Shown: positions 1 through 5,755 of the stretch, piece by piece
Layout: every line of letters begins with the position of its first letter
Numbering within the stretch: position 1 is the stretch's first letter
Assembly: GCA_947003375.1 (NCBI GenBank)
Contig: CAMQOJ010000281.1
Location: 1-5,913, forward strand
Reading direction: 5' to 3'
DNA from: an uncultured Lachnospiraceae bacterium
GTDB lineage: Bacteria > Bacillota > Clostridia > Lachnospirales > Lachnospiraceae
Length of the DNA stretch: 5,913 bases
Notes under the pieces: generated by a model
The model's database searches: none
Told to the model about the DNA's origin: nothing
Seen by the model: the letters and a program-made list of their open reading frames with translations, nothing else
Made by a program: the position numbers and the translations under genes

Positions 1-1142
1 GCCTCCTCCCCCAGCTTCTTGAGAATCTTGTCGATGCCCTTGTCGAAGAGGTAGTTGGTGTAGGAACCCTCTTTGGGATGGAGCTTCCTGTCCTTGATCA
101 CATCGAAAACCTCTTCAAAGACCTGCAGCGGATTGGCGGTCTCCTCCCCCTGCTTTTTCACGATCTCGTTAAAGAAGCAGCTCCTGGAGCCGGTGTGGCA
201 GGCGGCCCCCACCTGGGACACCCTTGCTAAGAGCGTGTCCTTGTCGCAGTCCGCGGCGAGGCTCTTCAGATACTGGAAATGGCCGCTGGTCTCCCCCTTG
301 AGCCAGAGCTGCCTGCGGCTGCGGCTATAATAGGTCATCCGGCCCGTGCGGATGGTCTGGCCGTAGGCCTCCTCATTCATATAGGCCATCATCAGCACCT
401 CTCCGGTCCGGTAGTCCTGCACGATTACAGGGAGCAGGCCCTCCGGATTCTTCTGGAAGTCGTCCCATTGCAAAGCCGCTTCAAAGGTCTCCACCAAAAT
501 CCCGTTCTCCTTACATAACCCTTTCAGGGCCAGAATGTCGCGGTAATTGTCGTTGATCGTATTGCCGGTGACGCCGCAGACATTTTCGTAGGCAAAGATT
601 TCCATCAGCTTGTTCAGGGCGATCTGGTTCACCTCCACCAGAAACGGCAGCTGCACCGCGGCCTGGGTCTCCCTGATCTGGTGGGGATTCTGCAGGAGCA
701 GGCCGGACACGCAGTCCTCCAGCAGCCCGCGGTTCCTGGCGATGATGTCCACATTGTCGCAGGATGCCAGGAGCTTGTCCCTGCCGAATCTCTGGGAGGC
801 TTCTCTGGTGAGGGCGATGTTGGATTCTTTGGCGCAGTCCAGGACGGCCCTCCTGCAGCCTGCGTAGAGCAGCTTCTTCACGTCCTCCAGCCGCTTTATA
901 TTGCCGGCCCCTGTGACCTCCATCTCCGCTGTGGCGCAGATTTCCTTGATGATGTCCAGCGCCTCCTCGTGCTCTCTGTCCTCCTGGGACATATCGAACA
1001 CCACAAGGCCGTCCGCGCCGTTCTCATTGTACAGGTTCACCAGGCGCAGGGGATCCGTCTCCACCACGGAGAGGTCCGTAAGCCGCCTTACCGCATGGCC
1101 GTTATAAAGATAGATACATGGTACGAATTTTTTTACTAGCAT
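1..1142 (-). CDS. hisIE: HisIE with N-terminal degenerate HisF-like domain (3' end cut by window edge)
   Basis: Phosphoribosyl-AMP cyclohydrolase and phosphoribosyl-ATP diphosphatase, steps 3 and 2 of histidine synthesis, presumably cytosolic. 380 complete codons are visible and the frame is open through the left edge. The start is ATG at 1142, with GAGGG 7 nt upstream. Residues 1-222 resemble a HisF/HisA barrel: the start MLVKKFVPCIYLYNG parallels HisF MLAKRIIACLDVKDG, VVFDMS (47-52) parallels VFLDIT, and a glycine-rich TGAGNI turn lies at 77-82. Residues 224-324 are HisI: YYSRSR (271-276), WLKGETSG (280-287), metal-site DCDKD (298-302) and the paired cysteines AACHTG (C315) and SCFF (C322). 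From about 337 the HisE (MazG-like helical) domain begins, with LGEE just before the cut. Asp11 of HisF is Tyr here, so the barrel is probably inactive, whereas HisI keeps its ligands. It lies 43 nt after hisB with no terminator between. HisI/HisE assignment is firm; the barrel's role is unknown. Confidence 0.93.
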   Translation of the reverse strand, partial: MLVKKFVPCIYLYNGHAVRRLTDLSVVETDPLRLVNLYNENGADGLVVFDMSQEDREHEEALDIIKEICATAEMEVTGAGNIKRLEDVKKLLYAGCRRAVLDCAKESNIALTREASQRFGRDKLLASCDNVDIIARNRGLLEDCVSGLLLQNPHQIRETQAAVQLPFLVEVNQIALNKLMEIFAYENVCGVTGNTINDNYRDILALKGLCKENGILVETFEAALQWDDFQKNPEGLLPVIVQDYRTGEVLMMAYMNEEAYGQTIRTGRMTYYSRSRRQLWLKGETSGHFQYLKSLAADCDKDTLLARVSQVGAACHTGSRSCFFNEIVKKQGEETANPLQVFEEVFDVIKDRKLHPKEGSYTNYLFDKGIDKILKKLGEE

Positions 1143-1185
1143 ATCTGTGCCCTCATTTGTTGAATGGTTGTTTCCGGACAGTTCC

Positions 1186-1776
1186 TTATGAAAGCGTTCC
1201 CTTTGTGCTGAGCACGTCGCTGACCCGGGGCTCCATGCCTGTGGCCCCGTCCAGCGCCTTGGCAAAGGCCTTGAACATAGCCTCTATCATATGGTGGGCA
1301 TTTGTCCCGTCCATCACCTTCAGATGCAGGTTCATCCCCGCGCTGTAGGACACCGCGTAGAAGAATTCCCGCACCAGCTCTGTGTCCAGGCTTCCCACCC
1401 GTTCCGTGGGGAAAGAGGCGTCGAAATTCAGATAGGGCCTGCCGCAGAGGTCCACCGCGCACAGCACCAGGGCATCATCCATGGGCAGGACGAAATAGCC
1501 GTACCTGCGGATGCCCTTTTTGTCTCCCACCGCTTCCCGGATGGCCTGGCCCAGCACGATGCCGGTGTCCTCCACGGTATGGTGCCCGTCCACATGGAGG
1601 TCTCCCTCCACATGGCAGCTCAGGTTGAAGAAGCCATGCCTGGCAAAGCCCTCCAGCATATGGTCGAAGAAGCCGATGCCTGTGGAAACCTCAGATTCCC
1701 CTGTGCCGTCCAGGGTCAGGGCAACATGGATGTCCGTCTCCTTTGTCTTTCGCTCTATGGTCGCTGTCCTTGTCAT
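1186..1776 (-). CDS. hisB: Imidazoleglycerol-phosphate dehydratase HisB
   Basis: Removes water from imidazole glycerol phosphate to give imidazole-acetol phosphate, the sixth step of histidine synthesis, using manganese in a cytosolic 24-mer in known family members. It has 196 residues, the normal size for the stand-alone dehydratase, so there is no fused histidinol-phosphatase as in E. coli. Family motifs are intact: GFFDHMLEGFARHG (35-48), HVDGHHTVEDTG (61-72) with metal-binding His65, His66 and Glu69, and the second metal motif NAHHMIEAMFKA (159-170) with His161, His162 and Glu165. I chose ATG at 1776, because AAGGAG lies 5 nt upstream and MTRTATIERKTKETDI is the usual family start. An in-frame ATG at 1794 would add six residues and would put this binding site inside the gene. 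It lies 48 nt after hisD and 43 nt before the hisIE-type gene, and is probably co-transcribed with both. Confidence 0.97.
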   Translation of the reverse strand: MTRTATIERKTKETDIHVALTLDGTGESEVSTGIGFFDHMLEGFARHGFFNLSCHVEGDLHVDGHHTVEDTGIVLGQAIREAVGDKKGIRRYGYFVLPMDDALVLCAVDLCGRPYLNFDASFPTERVGSLDTELVREFFYAVSYSAGMNLHLKVMDGTNAHHMIEAMFKAFAKALDGATGMEPRVSDVLSTKGTLS

Positions 1777-1824
1777 ATTCTCTCCTTCTTCCAATGGCGG
1801 ATCGGGTGCGGGCCGGAAGTATGC

Positions 1825-3114
1825 CTATTCGAAGCGCACCTTGATGCTGTTTGCGTGGGCGGTCAGCCCCTCGCTCTCCGCAAAGGCCTCAATGTCCTTA
1901 TGTACCCCTTCCAGCGCTTCTCTGGAATATGAGATGATGCTGGTCTTCTTCATGAAGTCGTCTACGTTCAACGGTGAGAAGAACTTCGCCGTGCCGTTTG
2001 TGGGCAGGATATGGTTGGGCCCGGCGAAATAGTCGCCCAGGGGCTCCGAGGAATACTCGCCCAGGAAGATCGCCCCGGCGTTGCGGATTTTGGTCATCAC
2101 CTCGTAGGGGTTGGCCGTCAGGATCTCCAGATGCTCGGAGGCGATTTCATTGGCGGCGTCTATGGCGTCCTCCATGCTGTCGGCCAGCAGGATGTAGCCG
2201 TAGTTGTCCAGGGACTTCCGGATAATCTCCTTCCTGGACAGCTTCTCCGTCTGGATATCCACCTGGGCGGAGACCTGTTCAGCCAGCTCCTTCGAGGTGG
2301 TGATCAGGATGGCGCTGGCCAGCTCGTCGTGCTCCGCCTGGGAGAGCAGGTCCGCCGCCACATATCCGGGATTGGCCGTGCCGTCCGCCAGCACCAGGAT
2401 CTCGCTGGGGCCCGCGATGGAATCGATTCCCACATAGCCGTACACCGCTTTTTTGGCCAGGGCGACGAAGATGTTGCCGGGACCCGTGAGCTTGTCCACC
2501 TTTGGAATGGACTGGGTGCCGAATGCCATCGCCGCCACTGCCTGGGCGCCTCCCGCCTTGTAGATCGTGTCCACCCCTGCGATGTCCGCCGCCACCAGCG
2601 TACCGGGATTGACCTTTCCCCGGGCATCCGGCGGTGTGGTCATGATGATTTCCTCCACTCCGGCCACCTTGGCGGGGATGACGTTCATCAGGACGCTGGA
2701 GGGATAGGCCGCTTTTCCGCCGGGGACATAGACGCCCGCCCTTGAGACAGGCGTCAGCTTCACCCCCAGGATCGTGCCGTCCGCCCTGGAATCGAACCAG
2801 CTGTTGCGCAGCTGCTTCTGGTGGAAGCTGCGGATATTGTCGGCAGAGCGTCTGATGACATCTGTCAGGCCGTCATCCAGAAGGCTGTAGGCCGCATCGA
2901 TTTCTTCCCTTGTCACCTTGATATTATCCGCGTCCAGGGCGTATCCGTCAAATCTCAGGGTGTAGTCGAACAGGGCCCTGTCCCCGTCCTTTCGGACATC
3001 CTCCAGGATGCCGTTCACGACGCCCTCATATTCGGAATAATTGTTAGGGCTTCTTTTCAGCAGGTCGTCCAACAGATTTGCTTTTGCCTGCGCTGTCAGT
3101 TTTACGATTCTCAT
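1825..3114 (-). CDS. hisD: Histidinol dehydrogenase HisD
   Basis: Zinc- and NAD-dependent enzyme that oxidises L-histidinol twice, through histidinal, to L-histidine, the last steps of the pathway. It has 429 residues, the standard length. Visible motifs, numbered from the chosen start: PGGKAAYPSS (132-141), AGGAQAVAAMAFGT (187-200), GPGN (211-214), the signature IDSIAGPSE (230-238), LSQAEHD with likely zinc ligands Gln259 and His262, SEHLE with Glu327 and His328, GDYFAGPNH with Asp361 and His368, and TAHANSIKVR with His420. No key residue is missing. Two ATGs lie 12 nt apart, at 3126 and 3114. I prefer 3114 because GGGGGT sits just upstream of it and the product then starts MRIVKLTAQ, as in related enzymes. 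The longer form would add MGVT. The gene starts 33 nt after hisG ends and 48 nt separate it from hisB. Confidence 0.97.
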   Translation of the reverse strand: MRIVKLTAQAKANLLDDLLKRSPNNYSEYEGVVNGILEDVRKDGDRALFDYTLRFDGYALDADNIKVTREEIDAAYSLLDDGLTDVIRRSADNIRSFHQKQLRNSWFDSRADGTILGVKLTPVSRAGVYVPGGKAAYPSSVLMNVIPAKVAGVEEIIMTTPPDARGKVNPGTLVAADIAGVDTIYKAGGAQAVAAMAFGTQSIPKVDKLTGPGNIFVALAKKAVYGYVGIDSIAGPSEILVLADGTANPGYVAADLLSQAEHDELASAILITTSKELAEQVSAQVDIQTEKLSRKEIIRKSLDNYGYILLADSMEDAIDAANEIASEHLEILTANPYEVMTKIRNAGAIFLGEYSSEPLGDYFAGPNHILPTNGTAKFFSPLNVDDFMKKTSIISYSREALEGVHKDIEAFAESEGLTAHANSIKVRFE

Positions 3115-3147
3115 AGTTACCCCCATGTCTGCTTTCCGCCGAGTTTC

Positions 3148-3804
3148 TCAGGAATTCAATTTCCTGCGAAGGCTCAGCACCAGCTCCTGAATCCGTGTCC
3201 TCTCCATCTGCATGGCCACGGGATTGACGATCATCCTGGCGGAGAGCCCGCAGACCTCCTCCAGCACTTCCAGCCCGTTCTCCCGCAGGGTGGAGCCTGT
3301 CTCCACGATGTCCACAATCACATCCGACAGGCCCACCAGAGGGCCCAGCTCCACGGAGCCGCTCAGCTTGATGATGTCCACGGTCTGATGCTTTTTGTCG
3401 TGGAAATAGTCCCGGGCGATATTGGGATACTTGCTGGCCACGCGGATGCGCTCGTGGTGCAGGAGCAGGTCCCTGGCGGACTCAGGCCCGCAGACGCACA
3501 TCCTGCACTTGCCGAAGCCCAGATCCAGCACCTCGTACACGTTCCGGTTCTCCTCCAGCACAGTATCCCGCCCGGCCACGCCCATATCCGCGGCTCCGTA
3601 CTCCACGTAGGTGGGCACGTCGGGGCCCTTGGCCAGGAAGAATTTCAGCTTCCACTCCTCGTTTACGAATATCAGTTTCCGTGTATTCTTATCCTTCATC
3701 TCTTCGCAGGAGATGCCCATCTCCTCGAAAAGCGCCAGCGTCTGATTTGCAAGCCGGCCCTTGGCAAGGGCGAAGGTCAGATATTGCCTCTCTTCCATTT
3801 TCAT
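3148..3804 (-). CDS. hisG: ATP phosphoribosyltransferase catalytic subunit, short form (HisG-S)
   Basis: Couples ATP and PRPP to form phosphoribosyl-ATP, the committed and feedback-controlled step of histidine synthesis. It has 218 residues, so it is the short form that lacks the C-terminal histidine-binding domain and works only in complex with HisZ, encoded directly upstream. The N-terminal LTFALAKGRL (9-18) is typical, GAADMGVAGRD (70-80) belongs to the substrate cleft, and the family signature runs from Glu152 to Thr172, ending in the PRPP-binding loop DIVETGST (165-172). I chose ATG at 3804: GGGAGG lies 7 nt upstream, and this ATG overlaps the hisZ stop as ATGA, a 4-nt overlap that suggests translational coupling and balanced synthesis of the two subunits. 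An ATG at 3861 is in frame but would add 19 Gly/Arg-rich residues that lie inside hisZ and look non-native. Confidence 0.97.
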   Translation of the reverse strand: MKMEERQYLTFALAKGRLANQTLALFEEMGISCEEMKDKNTRKLIFVNEEWKLKFFLAKGPDVPTYVEYGAADMGVAGRDTVLEENRNVYEVLDLGFGKCRMCVCGPESARDLLLHHERIRVASKYPNIARDYFHDKKHQTVDIIKLSGSVELGPLVGLSDVIVDIVETGSTLRENGLEVLEEVCGLSARMIVNPVAMQMERTRIQELVLSLRRKLNS

Positions 3805-4976
3805 CGCAATGCCTCCCTTCCATGCGCGCCCTCCCCGGAATCTACTTCCTCCCCGGAACACGCCCCTTCCAAGGGAAGCAGCTCCACCGGGATTCCATCC
3901 GCCCGCAGCTTCTGCGCCTCCGCCAGCCTTTCCGCAAAGTCTCCGTGGCCGTAGGATATCCGCCGGATTCCACCCCCGGCGGGAAGCCGGGCCTCCTGTC
4001 TGGAAAGGGCCTCCATGATGGTGTCCACCACGATGACGAACCCTACCGCAGGGGCATCCTTGCCGAACTGCAACAGCAGCCTGTCGTATCTGCCGCCCTT
4101 CACCACGGCCTCCCCTACGCCGTAGGTGTAGGCCTTGAAGACCATCCCCGTGTAATACTGGTACTTGCTGAGCATGCCCAGGTCGAAGGACACATAGGAC
4201 TCCACGCCATAGAGCTGCAGCAGGGAATAAAGCTTCTCCAGGCGGCGTATGGCAGCCAGGGAACGGGCGTTCTCCGCCATGGCCCCGGCCTGGGACAGGG
4301 AACCCATGTCGCCGAACATGTCCGCCACCTTTAGAAGCCTGTCGCGATAAGGCTCAGCCACGGCCCTCTCCGCCAGAAGCTCCTGGGCCGCGAAATAGTT
4401 CTTCCCCGAGATAAAGGTGCGCAGATCCAGCTCCGTGTCCTCGTCCAGCCCGGCTTCCTCGCAGAGGCCCTTGAAATATTCCGCATCTCCGATCGCGACC
4501 TGAAAGCGCTTCAGCCCGGCCTGCAGAAGGGCCCGGATGACAATGCATATGATCTCCGCGTCCGCCTCCACGGAAGGATCGCCTATCAGCTCCGCTCCCA
4601 GTTGGGTCACCTCCTTCAGCTTCCCCTGGAGATTGGAAGTGTTGATGAAGGTATTGCCTATGTAGCTGAAGCGCAGGGGGTGCCTCTCCTCGCCGAAATA
4701 TTTCGCGGCGCAGCGGGCGATGGAGGGCGTGAAGTCCGGGCGGAGCACCAGGGTATTCCCCTCCTTGTCGAAGAACTTGTACAATTCCCTGCTGGGTGTG
4801 GTGCCGATTTCTCTGGAGAATACGTCAAAGAACTCAAAGGTGGGCGTCTGGATGTCCCTGTAGCCGTAGAGACGGATACAGTCCCTCAGCCGACTCTCCA
4901 CGTACAGCTTTTCTTCGTATTCCTTTCCGTAGATGTCCCGGACGCCCTCCGGCGTATGCAACAATCGCTGGCTCAT
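3801..4976 (-). CDS. hisZ: ATP phosphoribosyltransferase regulatory subunit HisZ
   Basis: Histidyl-tRNA-synthetase paralogue that binds short HisG, activates it and carries histidine feedback. The start LLHTPEGVRDIYG (5-17) is typical. Class II synthetase remnants follow: LRPDFTP (78-84) for LRPEGT, motif 2 FSYIGNTFINTSNLQGKLKE (103-122) without the catalytic FRxE arginine, and SKYQYYTG (270-277) in place of RGLDYYTG, again losing the arginine. GGRYDRLL (294-301) and AVGFVI (310-315) form motif 3. These losses indicate HisZ rather than HisS. It has 391 residues from ATG 4976. The last ~55 residues (SYGHGDFAERL onward) resemble the start of a HisRS anticodon-binding domain and then trail off into a Gly/Glu-rich tail. 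The start is uncertain: ATGs at 5018 and 5000 are in frame, but 4976 fits the family N-terminus. No strong ribosome binding site supports any of them. The stop overlaps the hisG start. Confidence 0.95.
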   Translation of the reverse strand: MSQRLLHTPEGVRDIYGKEYEEKLYVESRLRDCIRLYGYRDIQTPTFEFFDVFSREIGTTPSRELYKFFDKEGNTLVLRPDFTPSIARCAAKYFGEERHPLRFSYIGNTFINTSNLQGKLKEVTQLGAELIGDPSVEADAEIICIVIRALLQAGLKRFQVAIGDAEYFKGLCEEAGLDEDTELDLRTFISGKNYFAAQELLAERAVAEPYRDRLLKVADMFGDMGSLSQAGAMAENARSLAAIRRLEKLYSLLQLYGVESYVSFDLGMLSKYQYYTGMVFKAYTYGVGEAVVKGGRYDRLLLQFGKDAPAVGFVIVVDTIMEALSRQEARLPAGGGIRRISYGHGDFAERLAEAQKLRADGIPVELLPLEGACSGEEVDSGEGAHGREALR

Positions 4977-5047
4977 GAGATTTCCGTACCTTTCTGTCAT
5001 ATCTATATTGAAATCCATTTGAAATACCCATCCGAAATTCGAGTCAT

Positions 5048-5102
5048 ACCGGCCTGCCGACCAATCCGGTCGGAAAGACCATTTCGGTCAATGCGGCCCG
5101 GT
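5048..5102 (-). ncRNA. Candidate three-way-junction RNA element in the his leader
   Basis: The transcript can fold into a closing stem P1, ACCGGgCC with GGCCGGT (7 bp, one bulged G, plus-strand 5095-5102 with 5048-5054). P1 encloses two hairpins: P2 GACC-GAAAT-GGTC (5089-5077) and P3 CCGACC-GGATT-GGTCGG (5073-5057). Junction linkers are 5, 3 and 2 nt. P2 and P3 are also near-repeats of one another, 11 of 13 bases identical at an 18-nt period. The pairing is read by eye with no energy calculation. It matches no riboswitch class I can name, and might instead be a repeated protein-binding site in DNA. Confidence 0.35.
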
Positions 5103-5108
5103 CAATAA

Positions 5109-5132
5109 GCGCCTGCCTTTTATGACAGGCGC
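5109..5132 (-). terminator. GC-rich hairpin, weak terminator or attenuator candidate
   Basis: On the minus strand GCGCCTGTC pairs with GGCAGGCGC (9 bp, one G-U pair) across a 6-nt ATAAAA loop and is followed by TTATTG. The stem is strong but the U-tract is short and broken, so it is a poor intrinsic terminator by the usual rule. It could end recU transcripts partially, attenuate his transcription, or act as a structural element of the leader. Confidence 0.4.
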
Positions 5133-5135
5133 GCT

Positions 5136-5147
5136 TTAATGCATTAA
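5136..5147. promoter_or_regulatory. Perfect 12-bp palindrome, candidate operator
   Basis: TTAATGCATTAA is its own reverse complement and, after one mismatch on each side, is flanked by GC/GC, giving an 18-nt imperfect dyad. It lies about 35-45 nt downstream of the predicted his transcription start, a position where a bound repressor could block elongation or initiation. A second ATGCAT core lies at 5171-5176, with its centre 32 bp away (about three helical turns). I do not recognise the motif as a named operator. Confidence 0.4.
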
Positions 5148-5187
5148 CGCACTGTCCCGTTACCATGACGATGCATTGAACTCTCTT

Positions 5188-5216
5188 AGTATATCGGATG
5201 GCACCGGCGCTGTCAA
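5188..5216 (-). promoter_or_regulatory. Sigma-A-type promoter of the his operon
   Basis: Read on the minus strand, a perfect -35 box TTGACA (5216-5211) is followed by a 17-bp spacer and a TATACT -10 box (5193-5188), matching the consensus at 11 of 12 positions. Transcription would start near 5181. The -35 box overlaps the recU stop codon (TGA, 5215-5213), so the promoter begins exactly where recU ends and drives hisZ and the genes beyond it. There is no extended -10 TGN element. Confidence 0.85.
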
Positions 5217-5746
5217 GCCCTGTCCTCCAAGTCTTTCTGAAGGATGTCCAGATAGGGGACCAGGATTCCATGCTTGCGGGGCAGGACGTATTCCGGATTC
5301 AGCTCCTCGTACCGGAAGCTCTTCCTGCCGCCCTCCTTTGCCCGGTTCCAGAAGAACAGGAGCATCTGCAGGGGCAGATAATAGAAGATGTCCTTGTGGG
5401 TATAATAAATCAGGAAAAAGGAAATCCCGCCCTGCTTCTCGAATTTCTCCATGAAGCTTACCTGGTGCGCATGGATGTTCTGCAGGGCAAAGGTGTCCGC
5501 CGCGCATTCCTTTGCGTCGAAACAGACAGGAAGCCCTTGTATCGCCCCGATGTAGTCAACCGTACTCTTCTGCTCGAAATAGGCCAGCGTGATCTGCCGG
5601 CTCTCCTTGTCTATCCTGATGGGAGTGATGGGGGTGGGCACCTTCTGGATCAGGGCAAGGCCCGCGTCCGCATACTTTTCGTTAGTCCGGTTGATCATAT
5701 CCTCCAGTGTGGAGCCCCGCAGCCCCCGGGAATTCCATGTAGCCAT
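5213..5746 (-). CDS. recU: Holliday junction resolvase RecU
   Basis: Gram-positive Holliday junction resolvase that cuts four-way junctions during recombinational repair and chromosome segregation, acting as a dimer with RuvAB. It has 177 residues, shorter than B. subtilis RecU (about 206) because it lacks the N-terminal extension. Recognisable blocks are NSRGLRGSTLEDMINRTN (5-22), the PTPI stretch near 37-40, EQKSTVDYIG (58-67) with catalytic Asp64, CFDAKEC (75-81) with Asp77 and Lys79, LQNIHAHQ (88-95), and FFWNRAKEGGRKS (131-143). B. subtilis has Glu where Asp77 sits, a conservative change. The start ATG at 5746 has AGGAAG 5 nt upstream, overlapping the TAG of the preceding gene. This suggests coupling and co-transcription with that gene. 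The stop lies inside the his promoter -35 box. Confidence 0.94.
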   Translation of the reverse strand: MATWNSRGLRGSTLEDMINRTNEKYADAGLALIQKVPTPITPIRIDKESRQITLAYFEQKSTVDYIGAIQGLPVCFDAKECAADTFALQNIHAHQVSFMEKFEKQGGISFFLIYYTHKDIFYYLPLQMLLFFWNRAKEGGRKSFRYEELNPEYVLPRKHGILVPYLDILQKDLEDRA

Positions 5747-5755
5747 ATGCTCTTC

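Larger units (their letters stand above)
4977..5181 (-). promoter_or_regulatory. Structured 5' leader of the his operon
   Basis: About 205 nt lie between the predicted transcription start (near 5181) and the preferred hisZ ATG. The leader contains a 12-bp palindrome, a 9-bp GC-rich hairpin and a possible three-way junction, listed separately. I looked for a T-box motif (TGGNACCGCG-like) and for a run of histidine codons in a leader peptide, and found neither. A long leader rich in inverted repeats suggests control at the RNA level or by an operator-binding protein, but the mechanism is not visible from sequence alone. Confidence 0.5.

Noticed and set aside
1136..1462. Minus-strand frame of 108 codons over the hisB/hisIE junction
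   Set aside because: It is out of frame with hisB, which is intact with all motifs, and has Arg/Gly-rich shadow composition.
2821..3954. Long plus-strand open frame (377 codons) and similar plus-strand frames over hisB, hisD and hisZ
   Set aside because: They are antisense to clear his genes, have skewed His/Gly/Leu/Arg composition with no family resemblance, and are expected from GC-rich third codon positions.
3801..4976. Histidyl-tRNA synthetase (hisS) instead of hisZ
   Set aside because: The catalytic arginines of motif 2 and of the RGLDYYTG motif are replaced, the anticodon domain is incomplete, and a short hisG follows directly.
5044..5166. Forty-codon open frame in the his leader
   Set aside because: It has no ribosome binding site, runs through the hairpin and three-way-junction sequences, and shows no recognisable protein features.
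5144..5176. Ten-codon leader peptide MHRHGNGTVR with two histidines
   Set aside because: Its ATG would lie only about 5 nt after the predicted transcription start with no room for a ribosome binding site, and two His codons fall short of the runs seen in true his attenuators. Worth reviving only if transcription starts further upstream.
4977..5181. T-box riboswitch in front of hisZ
   Set aside because: The conserved TGGNACCGCG-type motif and its antiterminator are absent, and there is no hairpin with a proper U-tract near the gene.
5213..5746. Asp77 in RecU as an inactivating change from Glu
   Set aside because: Asp for Glu is a conservative metal-ligand change, the following Lys79 and the upstream Asp64 are present, and the rest of the protein looks intact.
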